Source: Rhodosporidiobolus odoratus (Eukaryota > Basidiomycota > Microbotryomycetes > Sporidiobolales > Sporidiobolaceae). From it: 64,000 nt of DNA. Position numbers and translations under genes: made by a program. The stretch lies in contig JAOANU010000006.1 in assembly GCA_034387635.1 (NCBI GenBank), positions 1,136,461 through 1,200,460 on the forward strand. The letters run 5' to 3'. The notes under the pieces were generated by a model. That model searched no databases. It had not been told where the DNA came from and was given only the letters and a program-made list of their open reading frames with translations. Each line of letters opens with the position of its first letter. Position 1 is the stretch's first letter. Shown here in pieces: positions 13,601-25,296 of this stretch.

Positions 13601-13765
13601 ACAAGTCTTGGACAATCTCGAATCAAGCCAGTGCAGGGTGGGATCTGCAAAGCGTTGAGAGGCGCAGTGAGCAGGGACGGCCGCGGTGCGGCAAGCCTCG
13701 CTCGTCTGAGATGAGATACGTCGTTTTGTTTCCTCTAGCCTAAACTCACTACCCAAATCATACAC

Positions 13766-14422
13766 TTAGTGAGCCTCAGGAGACTTGGAGATGTAGTCGA
13801 TCGCTGCGGAGGAGAAGCGAGTTAGTATATGTCGACTGCTGGGCGGCTTGCGACGCAGCAGAGCATGGGAAACGCGCAGGAAAGGAAGGGCAGGAAATAG
13901 GCAGAACAGCGTACCCTCGCCAACAGTAGTGATACGGTCTGCGTCTTCATCGGGGATCTCGATCGCAAACTCCTCTGCAGATAGGAAGTACAGAACGCTT
14001 GTCAGGAGAAAGTGCAGCGGGAAGAAAGGAAAAGCAGCCGTACCCTCGATAGCCATGACAACCTCAACGGCGTCGAGCGAGTCAAGGCCAAGGTCGTTGG
14101 TGAAGCTTGCGGCGGCGGTAACCTGCAGATCAGGATATCAGAAGAACAGAATGTCAGCTCTCGCTCATCAAGCCGATGACAAGCTCGTAGACGCCGCTCT
14201 CGAATCTTCGGCGAATGGAGGACACCGACGCACCTTGGTAGAGTCAACCTTCTCGAATGACTTGAGAACGTCCTCGATACGGGCCTTGATGGCGTCGGAA
14301 GAGAGGGAAGAAGCGGCGTAGAAGCGCTGCTGCTGGAGGAGAGAAGGAAGGCGAGGAGCAACCGGGGTGACGGCAGTACGGCGGACGGCGGGGGCAGCGG
14401 AACGAAGAGCGAGGCGGAACAT
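13766..14422 (-). CDS. ACP1: Mitochondrial acyl carrier protein
   Basis: Carries acyl chains on a phosphopantetheine arm for mitochondrial fatty-acid and lipoate synthesis, and is an accessory subunit of complex I in many fungi. The N-terminus is a mitochondrial presequence rich in Arg, Ala and Ser ([18 protein letters not shown], with a likely cleavage region at FYAASS). The mature part has the four-helix ACP pattern with the attachment site [17 protein letters not shown], whose Ser is the modified residue. Three introns were followed on the minus strand; the last exon gives [12 protein letters not shown] and the TAA at 13768-13766. Length (about 135 residues) fits the family. It is divergent from the small gene at 14562, with 139 bp between start codons. 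Confidence 0.95.
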
Positions 14423-14561
14423 GTTTATGAATCTGTAGAATGAAGAGCGAGTGGCAGATTCAACTCAAGCAGAATGTCCAGGAGAGACAGGTTCGCTCAC
14501 ATTCCCCCAGTCCTCGCTTGTATGCTAGCGAGGGATTGTACCATACCTTGAGTGTCTGAAT
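14423..14561. promoter_or_regulatory. Short bidirectional promoter region
   Basis: Only 139 bp separate the ATG of the ACP gene (minus) from that of the small gene (plus), so the promoters and both leaders overlap. Confidence 0.6.
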
Positions 14562-14995
14562 ATGTCCCGCGCACCCTCACCTAGACAGTTCAGTCCAGCT
14601 GCTGCCGCCGAATCCCTCAAATCAGGTGCGTTCTCTTTCCCACCCTTTTCTTGTCTTTACCGTCTAGCTAAGTCGACATATTTTCTCCAGCTTTCCAAGA
14701 AGAGCTCGACGCCGCCCATCGTACCCCGGCAGGACCGACGAAGCCAGAGATCTTCAAATCCGCTCAGGCGACTGCCGGGGCTTGGGGAGGAGGTTCCGCT
14801 CAGTGGGGGCAGGCCAAACGTACGTCCATTTCCGGTTTCCGCCGTACGGGGCAGTACTGATCTAGGTGCGCGACCATAGCCGGAGCCATGGCGGACGGCA
14901 AGGACTTTCTTCAATCTCTCGCCGCGAGCTTCGAGAAAGCAAAGGCAGGCTCGACCCCCACCGCCCCTGTCCCCTCGAAGGCAAACAAGAAGTAA
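14562..14995 (+). CDS. Small protein of unknown function (102 aa)
   Basis: Three exons fit exactly in frame: 14562-14625, 14691-14819 and 14880-14995, giving 102 codons plus TAA. Using the nearer AG at 14865 instead would hit an in-frame stop, so the acceptor at 14879 is chosen. The protein starts MSRAPSPRQFSPAAAAESLK, has a polar helix-like stretch (AFQEELDAAHRTPAGPTKP), a Gly/Ala/Trp segment (ATAGAWGGGSAQWGQA) and a lysine-rich end (PSKANKK). No signal peptide or membrane segment. I do not recognise the family. Head-to-head placement with ACP might mean co-expression. Confidence 0.72.
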
Positions 14996-15290
14996 ATGAC
15001 CCGCCGGAGTAATGCAGTGACCTGTTGTACAGCCTTACCTCGACCCAGCCCGCGAGCGCAAGCAAAAAAAACATGAGCCTATTGCGCTTGGCCAAAGAGT
15101 GTGGTCGCAGTTCTCCTGCCAGAAGAGCGGCTCTCGCGAAACCGGGCAGAAGACACCAAACTGGTACATGTCTCTATTGCGCTCAACGGGAGAACCTGCA
15201 GCGAGAGAAAGGGAACTGAAACGACGGGAAAAAAAGATACTCTGCGACAACAATGCCTCTCTCGACATCCCAACAAGCCCGGCACACCGC

Positions 15291-18200
15291 CTATTGCGGC
15301 GAAGCCTTGGCTGCTTCAACCCATGCCTCGAGGTTCTTCATCTCGCATCCCTCGCCGGCGACCGTCTCACCGATCCGGCTCACCTCGGCACTACCGCTCT
15401 CCTTCAACAGCTGCTCGACCTCGTCCACGTTCTCATCAGACACGACGACGACCATACCGATACCGCAGTTGAAAGTGCGAGCCATCTCGCTCGGTTCGAC
15501 GTTGCCAGCCTTCATCAGCCAACGGAAGACGGGAAGGAAGGTGAAGCTGCCGGCGTCGACCGTGCAGCCGACACCGGAAGGAAGGACGCGAGGAATGTTC
15601 TCGGTGAAGCCTCCGCCAGTGATGTGGCTGAGACCCTTGATCAGACCCTTGCGGATGGCGGGAAGAAGCTGCTTGACGTAGATGGTGGTGGGAGTGAGCA
15701 GCTCATCGCCGAGGGTTCGAGAGGGGTTCCAGGGGACGGGAGAGGAGTAGGTGTAGTCGCGGGAGTCGGCGATCTTGCGGACGAGGGAGAAGCCGTTCGA
15801 GTGGACGCCGGAAGAGGCGATACCGAGGAGGACATCGCCGGGGGCGATGTTGGGTTGAGGAAGGACGAGCTCGCGCTCGACGGCACCGACCGCGAAACCA
15901 GCGACGTCGTAGTCCTCTGCCGGCGATCGAGTCGATCAGCACCCATGTCTGCTCGGCAGTGGTTGATAGGAGAATAACGCACCTCCCTCGTACAGCGACG
16001 GCATCTCGGCCGTCTCGCCACCCACAAGCGCGCAACCAGCGTCCAAGCATCCATCGGCAACACCCTTAACCACATCGGCGGCGGTGTCGACGTCGAGGTG
16101 ACCGCATGCGTAGTAGTCGAGGAAGAAGAGCGGCTCAGCGCCCTGAACGACCAGGTCGTTCACAGACATGGCAACGAGATCGATACCTGCTCACACGCGA
16201 CTCATCAGCGAGCTGACGCGCCCAAGAGGTGATGGGAACCGGGACGTACCGATCGTGTCATGCTTCCCGTAAGTCTGCGCAATCTTGAGCTTCGTGCCCA
16301 CACCGTCCGTTCCACCAACAAGAATGGGGTCCTTGAACCCTGCAGCCTTGAGATCGAACAAGCCACCAAAGCCACCAATGACAGAGTCGGTACCGGCGCG
16401 CTTGGTCGCCTTGACCATAGGCTTGATCTTGTCGACGAGGGCATTGCCTGCGTCGATAGAGACACCTGCCGAAGCGTACGTTAAGGATTCTTGCGGCCCG
16501 GCCTCGGCCTGGAGGAATGCCCTGCACGAAGTGGTCCTTATCAGCTTTGCGAAGACGGCATGGCGACTAGAAAGGCGAGCGGAAGGACCGAGGTGAGGCG
16601 GCAAAAGGTTGGGGGCTTACCGGTAAGCGATATCCCGCCTGAACGTCTTGCCCTCAAAGTGAACGCAGTCGACACCCTTGTAAGCGAGCGCCTGTGCCTC
16701 CTTGAGCGTAGAGGCGGTGGCGGTAACAGCGAGGACGCGACCTCCGTTCGTGACGACCTTGCCTTCGGGGGTCGCCTTGGTGCCGGCGTGGAATACGTAG
16801 ACGTCTGGCGGCCAAGGTTGTGGTCAGGTGAATGTCAACTAGCGTGGCGTGCCGCAAGCGGGCGGAAACGGAGCCAAAAGGAAGAGACAGACTCTCGGGG
16901 AGGGTGTCCACCGTGATCTCGTCACCCTTAAGGTAGCTTCCGGGGTAGCCCTTTGCCGCCAAGACAACGGTGACCGCCGCCTCCTTCTTCATCTCGAACT
17001 TGACGCAGTCTAACCGGTGTTCAACGCAAGCCTGGGAAAGCCGAAGGGGCGTCAGTATTACTCGCAGCCCTAACCTCGCACATCACCAAGGAGAAACCGA
17101 GTGTAAGGGCGTACCATCATGAGATCGGCAAGGTCGGTGTCGTCGGAAAGGAGGGCCATGAGAGACTGGGTTTCGGGGTCGCCAAAGCGGACGTTGTACT
17201 CAAGGACCTTGGGGCCGGTCGGAGTGAGCATGATGCCAGTGAAGAGCATGCCGACGAAGGGGATACCTGAGAACACGGGCAGACAGTTTGCGAAGGTCAG
17301 CTGCCGGAGGGGGAAAAAGCGTGGAGAGGCACACATACCATCCTGGCGCATGCCATCAACGGTAGGCTGAACGATAGTGCGCATGATCTGCTCCTCGATC
17401 TCCTTGGTAGCACAAGGCGCAGGCGAGTATGTGCCCATGCCGCCAGTGTTGAGACCCGTGTCTCCCTCGCCGATCCTCTTGTGGTCCTGCGCGGCAGGCA
17501 ACGCTAGCGCAGTGTAGCCATCCGAAAACGCCAGGATGGAGAGCTCTTGTCCAGTCATGAACTCTTCGACGACGACCTCGTCTCCCGCAGTGCCAAACTC
17601 CCGGCTGACCATGATGTCCTTGAGGCCTTCGAGAGCCTCCTCCTTGGATTGAGGTATGATGACACCCTTGCCTGCGGCGAGACCGGATGCCTTGAGGACC
17701 ACGTTATGAGAGACGGACTGGACGTAAGAAACGGCTTCGGAGTGCGAGGTGAAGTTGCGGTACTCGGAGGTGGGAATCGAGTGGCGGGCCATGAAATCCT
17801 TCGAGAAGGCCTTGGAGCCCTCCATCTGCGCTGCGCGGGCAGAAGGGCCGAAGACGGGGATGCCAACTGCGAGGATAGAGGCCGCATCAGATCGTGCCTC
17901 AAAGGGATAAAGACAACAACTCCAACGCACTCTTGCGGAAGACGGTCTCGATACCATCGACGAGAGGCTGTTCAGGACCAGGGATGACAAGGTTGACCTG
18001 CAAAGCGCAAGGGATCAGCGCCGACATTCCTCGGAGGAAGAAAAGGAAAGGTGCGTACATTCTTCTCCTTCGCGAACGCAACAAGCCCGTCAAAGTCCTC
18101 CGCCGCTACGGGTGCCGAGACAGTCTTCTCGTCGAAGACAGTGCCGCCGTTTCCTGCAGCACAAGTCGAGGTCAGCCTGTTTAGTCCGAGGAGTCAGAGG

Positions 18201-18437
18201 TGAGGACGACAGAGCAAGCGCGCACCGGGAGCGATGTAGATCTGTTCCACCCGGGGGCTCTTGGCGAGCTTCCATGCGAGAGCGTGCTCGCGACCTCCAG
18301 CCCCAACGAGGAGGATGCGGAGCTTCTGTATCGCAAGATAGATGGGGACGAAGGTTGGGAAGGTCAGCTCGTGGTAGTTTCGCTAAGCGGGATTGATGGG
18401 ATGTACGCACCTCCTGCTCGAACAGTGGACTAGCCAT
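15291..18437 (-). CDS. ADE5,7: Bifunctional GAR synthetase / AIR synthetase
   Basis: Catalyses two steps of de novo purine synthesis: phosphoribosylamine plus glycine to GAR (N-terminal half), and FGAM to AIR (C-terminal half). Reading from the ATG at 18437 (MASPLFEQE), the second exon gives [16 protein letters not shown], the GAR-synthetase start. ATP-grasp motifs follow: [16 protein letters not shown], and [13 protein letters not shown] near the end of that half. The AIR-synthetase half begins about 16480 ([16 protein letters not shown] text) and has [23 protein letters not shown] and [13 protein letters not shown]. Stop at 15291. About eight short introns, no frame break, about 800 residues, normal for the fungal fusion. 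Confidence 0.97.
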
Positions 18438-18962
18438 AGTCTTCAATGTGTAAATATAGCTTGCTTGGGCTTGATGTTGAACCGCTCTCTCTCCCAGTTC
18501 CCCCGCCCGTTTACCCCACAAAAACCGAGCTGGCACGAGCTCATTCTCACTTCGTCGTGTTACAAGGGTATAAAAGAGCGAAAGCGAAGCTATCAGAGAA
18601 AGCCCTTCAAACCCCTACCCAGAAAGGCTGTTAAGAATGGCGAGATAAAGCTGATTTGGGCAAGTTTGCTGGTTTCAGAGGTCCCCCTGAAGTTGGATTG
18701 TTGACTTTGAGCGAGGACTCGCCCTCCTTCTTCCGCTCTTCTTCACGCATCTCGTCAATCTATTGCCGAGTTAGTCTACTCTTCTCTATTCTCGCCGCTC
18801 TTGCAGTGTGCCTGCCTCACCTCCTGCGACTCCCGCTTCCTTCCCGACTCGCCCCATTCCTCCTGCCAACCTTTTTCGTTCGACCCCGACTTATCCCAAG
18901 AGCTCGCGGAACAGGGTAAAAGGCTGACTGGGTTCTACTCGGATCTTTATTTCTACCACAGT
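18438..18962 (+). promoter_or_regulatory. Divergent promoter region of ADE5,7 and RPL41
   Basis: About 520 bp. A TATAAAAG box on the plus strand lies at 18569-18576, facing RPL41. The RPL41 ATG is preceded by a typical acceptor (ttctaccacag, then T, then ATG), so an intron probably sits in the RPL41 leader. Confidence 0.55.
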
Positions 18963-19195
18963 ATGCGTGACAAGTGGCGCAAGAAGCGCGTCCGGTACGT
19001 CCGCTCTCCCTCTTCTCCCGCTGGGACCTCATCAGCTGACCTTCCTCCTCTTCACAGTCGTCTCAAACGTAAGAGAAGAAAGATGCGCGCGCGCTCCAAG
19101 GTACCATAGCACTTTTAATTTCGCCATATCCTTCCCCTTGCGTCCCCATTGCTCATCTTCATACTCACCTCGTCGTTCTCCTCTCTCTACAGTAA
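18963..19195 (+). CDS. RPL41: 60S ribosomal protein eL41 (25 aa)
   Basis: The shortest ribosomal protein, a single basic helix of the large subunit. Exon 1 (18963-18994) encodes MRDKWRKKRV and two bases of the next Arg. Exon 2 (19058-19100) continues RRLKRKRRKMRARSK. Together they give 25 codons matching the eL41 length and sequence. The bases after the last Lys are GT, and a second intron 19101-19192 (pyrimidine-rich, ending ctctctacag) places a TAA at 19193-19195 directly after codon 25. If that intron is retained, two extra codons (Val-Pro) and a TAG at 19107-19109 follow. The first intron carries a CTGAC branch-like motif. Too short for ordinary gene calling; identification rests on near-identity. 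Confidence 0.93.
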
Positions 19196-20033
19196 TCGAC
19201 TCGCCCCGACCTAGAAGGACTCGCCACGTAAAACCCGGTTAACCCTTCGATCTCTCGGCTTCTCGACTTCTCCACCACCTCCCCCTACACCTTTTTCTTT
19301 TTCTTTTTTTGGCGGGCACGAAACTGTCGACCTGTCTACCACACCTTCGTCGGCGGGAGCGGTTGGAGAGCGCGGCGATGGGCTGGATTGGAGGAACATG
19401 GAATTGTGCCGAATGGCGCGGCGGTGGACGGGCACGACAGGAAGGCGCAGATTCAGGCAGCATACGGTGTTCCTCTGAAGCGCGATCTCCTGCTCGTCAG
19501 GTTACGGCCAACACACCCCTTTCGTTCTGGTTGCGATACTCCACCTCTGTAGCCCTGACTTTGACGCTCGTCTCAACTCTCGCGCGACGAACGGTCGGTG
19601 GAAACGACGGCCTTTCAAACCCAATCTTGTCCCGTTCGTCGTTCTCCAGGTTGGACCCAGTTTTGCGACTCGTATATTGCTGGCTTCTTCACGGCGGCAG
19701 TCTCTACGCTTGATTGGTCTGCGCGTCAGGCCGCTGTGCGACTTGTGTCTACTTGTGTGGAACCTGACATGAAGCTGTGCGAAGTTGTGTGCAAAGTCGT
19801 TGAAAGCGGAGAGCACCTTGGTGAACCATTACATCTAGTTGATCAGAAAGAAACGTACGGGAAAAGAGGGAGGGACAGAGGAGCGGAAAACGAGAAACGG
19901 AAAGCGAGAAATGGAAAGCGAAAGGGAGGTATCGGTGAGAAGGGCAGTAAATTGGCATTGGGTGGGGGCCGAGCAATATACGCATGGCAGGACAGAGCAG
20001 GGAGATGATTGCAGAGGGGAGGGAACAGTGCGT
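19196..20033. other. Intergenic region, no supportable gene
   Basis: About 840 bp between RPL41 and the stop of the aspartyl-tRNA synthetase gene. It holds a T-rich tract at 19288-19310 and open frames on both strands that show no domain. Probably 3' sequences. Confidence 0.5.
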
Positions 20034-22588
20034 TTACGGTTGGGTACGCTTGGGGTCGCGGGGGAACAAGGACGCGCGACGAATGTTGTTGATCTGGAGG
20101 AAGAGCATGACAACACGCTCGAGACCGATACCGCCACCCTGCACAAGTACGAAGCACGGAGGGAACACGTCAGCATGTTGCGGGGCAAGCGGACTAGTCG
20201 GAGTTTAGTAGGCGAGAAAGGGAGCACTTACGGCGTGGGGCGGGCAACCGAGCCTGAAGGCGTCGACGTAGTTCTTCATTTCGTCCGGGTTGATGCCGAC
20301 GCTCTTCATCCGTTCCGTCAACAGCTCGGGGTCGTGCACACGCTGAGCACCGGAGAGGATTTCCTCGCCACGCATGAAAAAGTCGTATGAGTTGGAAAGT
20401 TTCTGCAGGGCGAAGGCGATCAGTCTCATGCAAGAGCAAAGAGGGCCGAAACATAGGTACTCACGGGGTTGTGGGGGTCGGGCATGGTGTAGAACGGCCT
20501 GATTTCGAGCGGGAACTTGTCGATGATGTAGTAGTCCGTGCCGTACTTCTCCTTGATGATCTTGCCCAACGCCTTCTCCGAACTCGTACTCATGTCGTCG
20601 TAGTCGCCAATGGGTTGCGGCGGGGTACCCTGCTGAACGCCAGCGTCCTGGAGGAGCTTGATCGCCTCAGTGAACTTGAGCACAAGCGTGTCTGGGAGCC
20701 AGGTGAACTGCTCGTGAGGGAACTGCTTCTGGACGACCGAGATCTCCTCAGAGTAGCGCTGCTGAAGACCGGCAAAGAGGTGCTTGAGCATGCCGTCGAT
20801 CGTCTCCATCGTCTCATGGTAGTGCTCCTCGAAAGCCATCTCGAGATCGAGTCCCATGAACTCGGTCAAGTGACGGTGAGTGTTCGAGTCTTCCGCACGA
20901 AAGACTGCAGGTTCGCAAGAAGTCAGAACGAAAACAAGCTAGAAAAAAGGTGGAATCTGCGTACCGGGGCCAATCTCGTAAACGCGCTCCATGTCGCCCG
21001 CAATGCACATCTGCTTGTGGAGCTGCGGAGACTGTGCGAGGAAAGCAATGGCTGCAGGCGCAAATACTCTGTGAGCTATGGGTAAGCTGAAGGTGAAAGG
21101 GTTCAGGAGACGCACTCTTGAAGTATGAAACGCGGAAGACGGAAGCACCAGACTCGGTCGCGGCACCCTGAAGCTTGGGAGTGTGAATCTCGACGAAGCC
21201 CTGTCCGTTAAGGTATTCGCGGAAGAGGTTGCCAACGCCGGATTGGATCTTGAAGATGGCTTGGTTGGTGATAGTCTGCGACAAAGTTGCAAAAGGGTAA
21301 GTCAAGGACAGTGCGCCGAGGCAAATCGAGCGAGGATGCGTACGCGAAGGTCAAGAACACGGTTGTCGAGACGGGTGTCGAGAGCGACGTTTGCGCCCTC
21401 AGTCGCATCCATGGGGCGGAGAGCATCGTTCATGTTGAAGGGAAGCATGGCGGGCGCCTCGGAAACAAGGTAGATCTGCACAGTTGGCAAAGAGATGAGC
21501 ATCCGATCGCCGGAGGGGGTACCGGAGATAAAGAGGCGCACCTTCTTGATCTTGAGCTCGACGTCGTGAATAGTGCAGGACTTGACCGACTCCTTCGCAC
21601 GTGCAACAACGCCCTCTACGAGAACGATGGACTCGTCGTGGACGCCCTCAACCCAGCGAACCATCTTCTTCGACACGACCTCAGGCTCGACGAGAACGAG
21701 ACCTTGCATTGTTTGTGCCTGCTGACGAAGAACGACGAACACCATCTTGGCACCTGTGAGAGACCTATGTCAGCAAGGGACGGATAGACCGAGGGATACT
21801 AGAACCCACCCTGTGCACGAGAAGTCTGCATACGGGCGCGAACGAGCACCGTCTCGCCGTCCCGCTCCGGGGTAATGTCCTCAAACCTGTCACGCTTGAC
21901 GCCTACATGATCGAGAGTCAGGGGTCGACCACTAAGCATACATAAAAGAACAACTGACCAGTGCGCTCGGTGGAGTTGTTAAGCGGCAGCTTGCCGTACG
22001 AGTCGGGGGAGTAGTCCTGAAAAGTGCAGCCGAATGAGTGAAAAGGCCGTCGGCGAAACCAGGGATAGGGGCGTACCACTTCTGCCGCCGCCTTGGCAGC
22101 TTTCTCCGCTGCCTCCTTCTCCTGGATCTTCTTCTGCTTCTCTGCGCGCTCCTTCTCCTTCGCCTCTGCCTTCTCGCGCTTTTTCTTCTCCGATTTGGAT
22201 TCAGGTTCTCCATTAGCGCTGCGCAGAGGAGTGGTCAGCCCGTTGCGCTGCACCTCCACTTCCCGCATTTACTCGAGGAGAAAGCGGCGCCAGTATTTCC
22301 GGCAGCAGGTAGGAGGGGAGAGACTCACTTCAACCTCACTGGCTCATCCTTGGCATGACCGGACTGGACGGAGCGGCTCTCCGGAGACTTGGTCCCACTG
22401 GGAGCCGAGTCGATCGAGCTGCCGCGGGAGTGGGTTGGGTGAAGGACCTTGTCGGCAAGAGTCTTGAGAGGGTTGTGATGGCCTCCGGTCATGGTTGAAG
22501 GGCGGGATGAGCGGGGAAGTGAGGTAGTAGCTAGGATGTGAAGTGATCTAGATCTGCGCGCAAACTGTAGAAGCGGGCGAGCGAGCAT
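20034..22588 (-). CDS. DPS1: Aspartyl-tRNA synthetase, cytosolic type
   Basis: Class II synthetase that charges tRNA-Asp. The C-terminal catalytic domain shows motif 2 ([19 protein letters not shown]) and motif 3 ([15 protein letters not shown]). An OB-fold anticodon-binding domain precedes it ([19 protein letters not shown]), with a Lys/Glu-rich helix at the N-terminus ([15 protein letters not shown]), as in eukaryotic cytosolic AspRS. The stop follows [10 protein letters not shown], at 20036-20034. The first ATG (22588) gives a basic, hydroxylated leader ([19 protein letters not shown]) that looks like a mitochondrial presequence. An in-frame ATG at 22492 ([12 protein letters not shown]) would give the cytosolic form. 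About eight introns, no frame break. Confidence 0.95.
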
Positions 22589-23180
22589 TCAGCAAGGAGG
22601 AAAGTCGAGCAGGAGAAGCCAAATCCAAATTATAACCTCGTCACTTGCTTTCTCTCCTGTTCAGAGCAGAACAGACTGCATCAAACGCAGAACACAGCTA
22701 CTGCACCGCTGCGATGGACCTTAGCCGCTACAGCCACCTCGCCCTCTTCTGCTTATCCCGAAACTCCCGTACTTCTCGCTTGCCTCGCGCACAACCAGTC
22801 CGGATCTGCTCGGCGATTTTCGCAGCCCAGAGTATAACACCGTCGACCGTTGGCTGAGGCTCCATCGACTCTCCCTGCTCCCACTTTTCCGACACCTTTC
22901 ACCACGCCATTTGTAGCGGCTACGACGAGGGAGACTACGTGCATGCGCGACGGCTTACGCTCCATGCCCCCTGTCAGCGGCGGCGGTGAGCGATGCAGCC
23001 CCGGGAGCAGTGTATACGACAATCGCATCAAGTCGATTTTCTCGCCGAGGATGGCCTTGACTCAAGTTAAGGCAGCAGGCATCTTGGCCTGACGGCCTTC
23101 CGTTCAGGTCTTCGTCAGTTTGATAGAACTTGGGGGATTTGAACGCGCTTGCGCTGACCACCGCCCCCGCCTTCTCTCCC
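22589..23180. other. Intergenic region with unresolved short open frames
   Basis: On the plus strand, short stretches such as MDLSRYSHLALFCLSR (22713) and DFRSPEYNTVDRWLRLHR (about 22810) look protein-like but are in different frames. Acceptors to join them were not found. A small or broken gene is possible. Confidence 0.3.
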
Positions 23181-23520
23181 TCCATTATGCAGCTGTCGAG
23201 ATATATGCCCTACTGGCTTGCTGGACCTTGGTGTGTCACGTTCAGCTTCGCTCGTGTTCTCAGGTGTGGTCTGCGAGTCTCTGAAACGCTTTTTTCCACA
23301 AGTTTGTTGCAGCGTCCTTCATGTTACGGTATATAGACTTTACTGCTGACGCCCCCGTCACTAACGGTTGCATGGTGTAGTTGGTCATCACGTATCCTTA
23401 ACACTTCGTGTACGCATAAGGTCCTCAGTTCAAGCCTGGGTGCGATCACTTTTTGGCACTTCACCCGGCCATGAAGACATCTTTTTGTGCTGAAACTCTG
23501 TGCACCTGTTGTGGTGAGAT
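23181..23520 (+). repeat. 340-bp inverted repeat, left copy
   Basis: Matches 27490-27151 on the other strand without gaps and with only a few mismatches, mostly toward the tRNA-distal end. It contains a tRNA-Val gene (23366-23448), a TATA-like element (tatatag) about 35 bp upstream of it and a T5 terminator just after it. Confidence 0.9.
23366..23448 (+). tRNA. tRNA-Val(AAC) with 9-nt intron, copy 1
   Basis: 83 bp folds as a standard tRNA: acceptor GGTTGCA/TGCGATC, a D arm with GTTGG, anticodon loop TTAACA-C with anticodon AAC, a 9-nt intron (CTTCGTGTA) after position 37, a 5-nt variable loop and T arm CTCAG/CTGGG with loop TTCAAGC. One C-C mismatch sits in the anticodon stem (TATCC/GCATA). 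TTTTT follows one base after the discriminator A. It could be a functional gene or the pol III head of a repeat. Confidence 0.7.
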
Positions 23521-25296
23521 TTTCACTCAAGCTCAGTTGCTCATGTACGCGTTAGAAGTGGCACGTTAGCTGTCATGTGTGGAGAGCATACCTCGGCTTC
23601 GCTTCCTATCCGAACGCTAGCTTGGTAGCTTGACCTGAACAGAGTGTTGCGAAAGAAATCTGTGGAGCTGCCAAACCTCAGGGTTACATGACAGAAGTTC
23701 AGGCAGCTTTGTGGACTGGGCTGTCTATATTCTATATTCTGGGCAATCTGTCATCAGCATTATGTAAAGATGATGACAATCCGGGGAGGCGCAAAAGTTT
23801 GGCTGCAAAAGAAAAATACCAGGAATACCCGGCTCTGCAGTCCCCTCACATTGATCACCTGGGATGACTTTGGGTGTAGCCTGGCATGGCATTAACGGGT
23901 GCAGCCAAGCAGGAGTGCCTGGAGATCAGGGCGCAAGACACAAGTCATGTTCAAGGAGGTCACAGGGTGACGCGGTGACAATCTGTCTGAGTTACAATGC
24001 ACTGCAGAAGTGCCTATAACTATCCATTATTCACCCACTGCAATAACGTGATACGTTCTAGGTGCTGTGGTTGGGGACTGCCAGCCCAGACCTGCCATTG
24101 AAGGGTGCATCTTCTGCTGAGGAACACCTTTACCCCTTCCCATCTTTGTCACTGAAGCCGAACTGCTACCAGCAGAGCAGCCTGAGGCAAATACACAGCT
24201 CACAGGGGATCTAGGCGTGAAACAAAGAGGAGTATTGTGCAATGTCCTTTTCTGTAGGAGACGCTGGTACCTGGACATGCTTTGACCTTCTCAAGCGTCA
24301 TTGTATGTGCCCAGCCCCCTTCAAGACATCATCATTCCAACTGGTGTGACATGGCCTTTGTTGTTTTTCGTGCCTGACACCTCATCAAGTCAAGGCTACA
24401 AAAGCTCAGCTCATCTGAATCTGCTTTTTGCTTCCCTTTCTGTCACTATACAGCTTCCTTGCCTTTTCCCATACCTTTTCCTCATGCCCGCCACCAAACA
24501 ACCTCCTCTCAAGGACATCTACAGTAAAGACTCAGTGTCAGCTGTCTATTCCCTCTTTGTGCGCGATGGGCTGGCCTGGGTTCCGTCATGCCGCCCTTTG
24601 TTCCTGGTTAAGCTGTCTGTCTCATGGATATTGGTGATCATCGTGTCACAGGCACTACTTCAGTTATGGCCAGCAAGACTACAAAGAAGACATTCATCTA
24701 CCACTGACCTTACCCAGATCAGCCTCTCATCTAGCCAGCTACCTCTGCTATTCAAAAGCAGTACCAGCAGAACTTCCTACAAAAGCCCAGGGGCAACAAA
24801 AGGGAGAGGGAAGCAGAGACCAGACAGAGACTGAACAAGAGACCAAAGGAAAAGAAGACAAGGGAAGGCCAGTACATCCAGGTATGTTGTTGCAAGTCTT
24901 GTTTGATCATGAGTGTATTTGATTGCTGACTGCAAGGGTCTTTTCCTGGTATCATGCAGCCTTACCATGCCATATCACCTCCACCTTCACCTGAAGCCTT
25001 CCGACCCAGTCCATCCCTTCCTTATGCGAAAGCCAGGGTGTCAAAGTGCTAGCATGTGCTAGCTATAACACCCCATACATAAGTCTTCTTTTCTTTTCCT
25101 CTCCTTTCATCCTTCCTCTTCACTACTTTCACCTCTACCCGTAGTGCCAATTCTCCTCTACCTACAGAACCACCCTACGTCCACCTTAGCGTTGGTGGAA
25201 ATCAGATGGTTGAGTTGGAGGGAATTGTTGAGTGATCGGGTTGGGACTTGTAGCTCGATGTGGTCTTCTTCTTCTTCTTTTGTTCTTCTTCAGCTT

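Noticed and set aside
14860..14880. Acceptor AG at 14865 for the third exon of the small gene
   Set aside because: Using it leads to an in-frame TAG after four codons; the AG at 14879 keeps the frame to the natural stop.
24301..24834. 177-codon plus-strand frame within the first island
   Set aside because: Low-complexity Ser/Leu text, no domain, no introns; composition fits non-coding sequence of the island.
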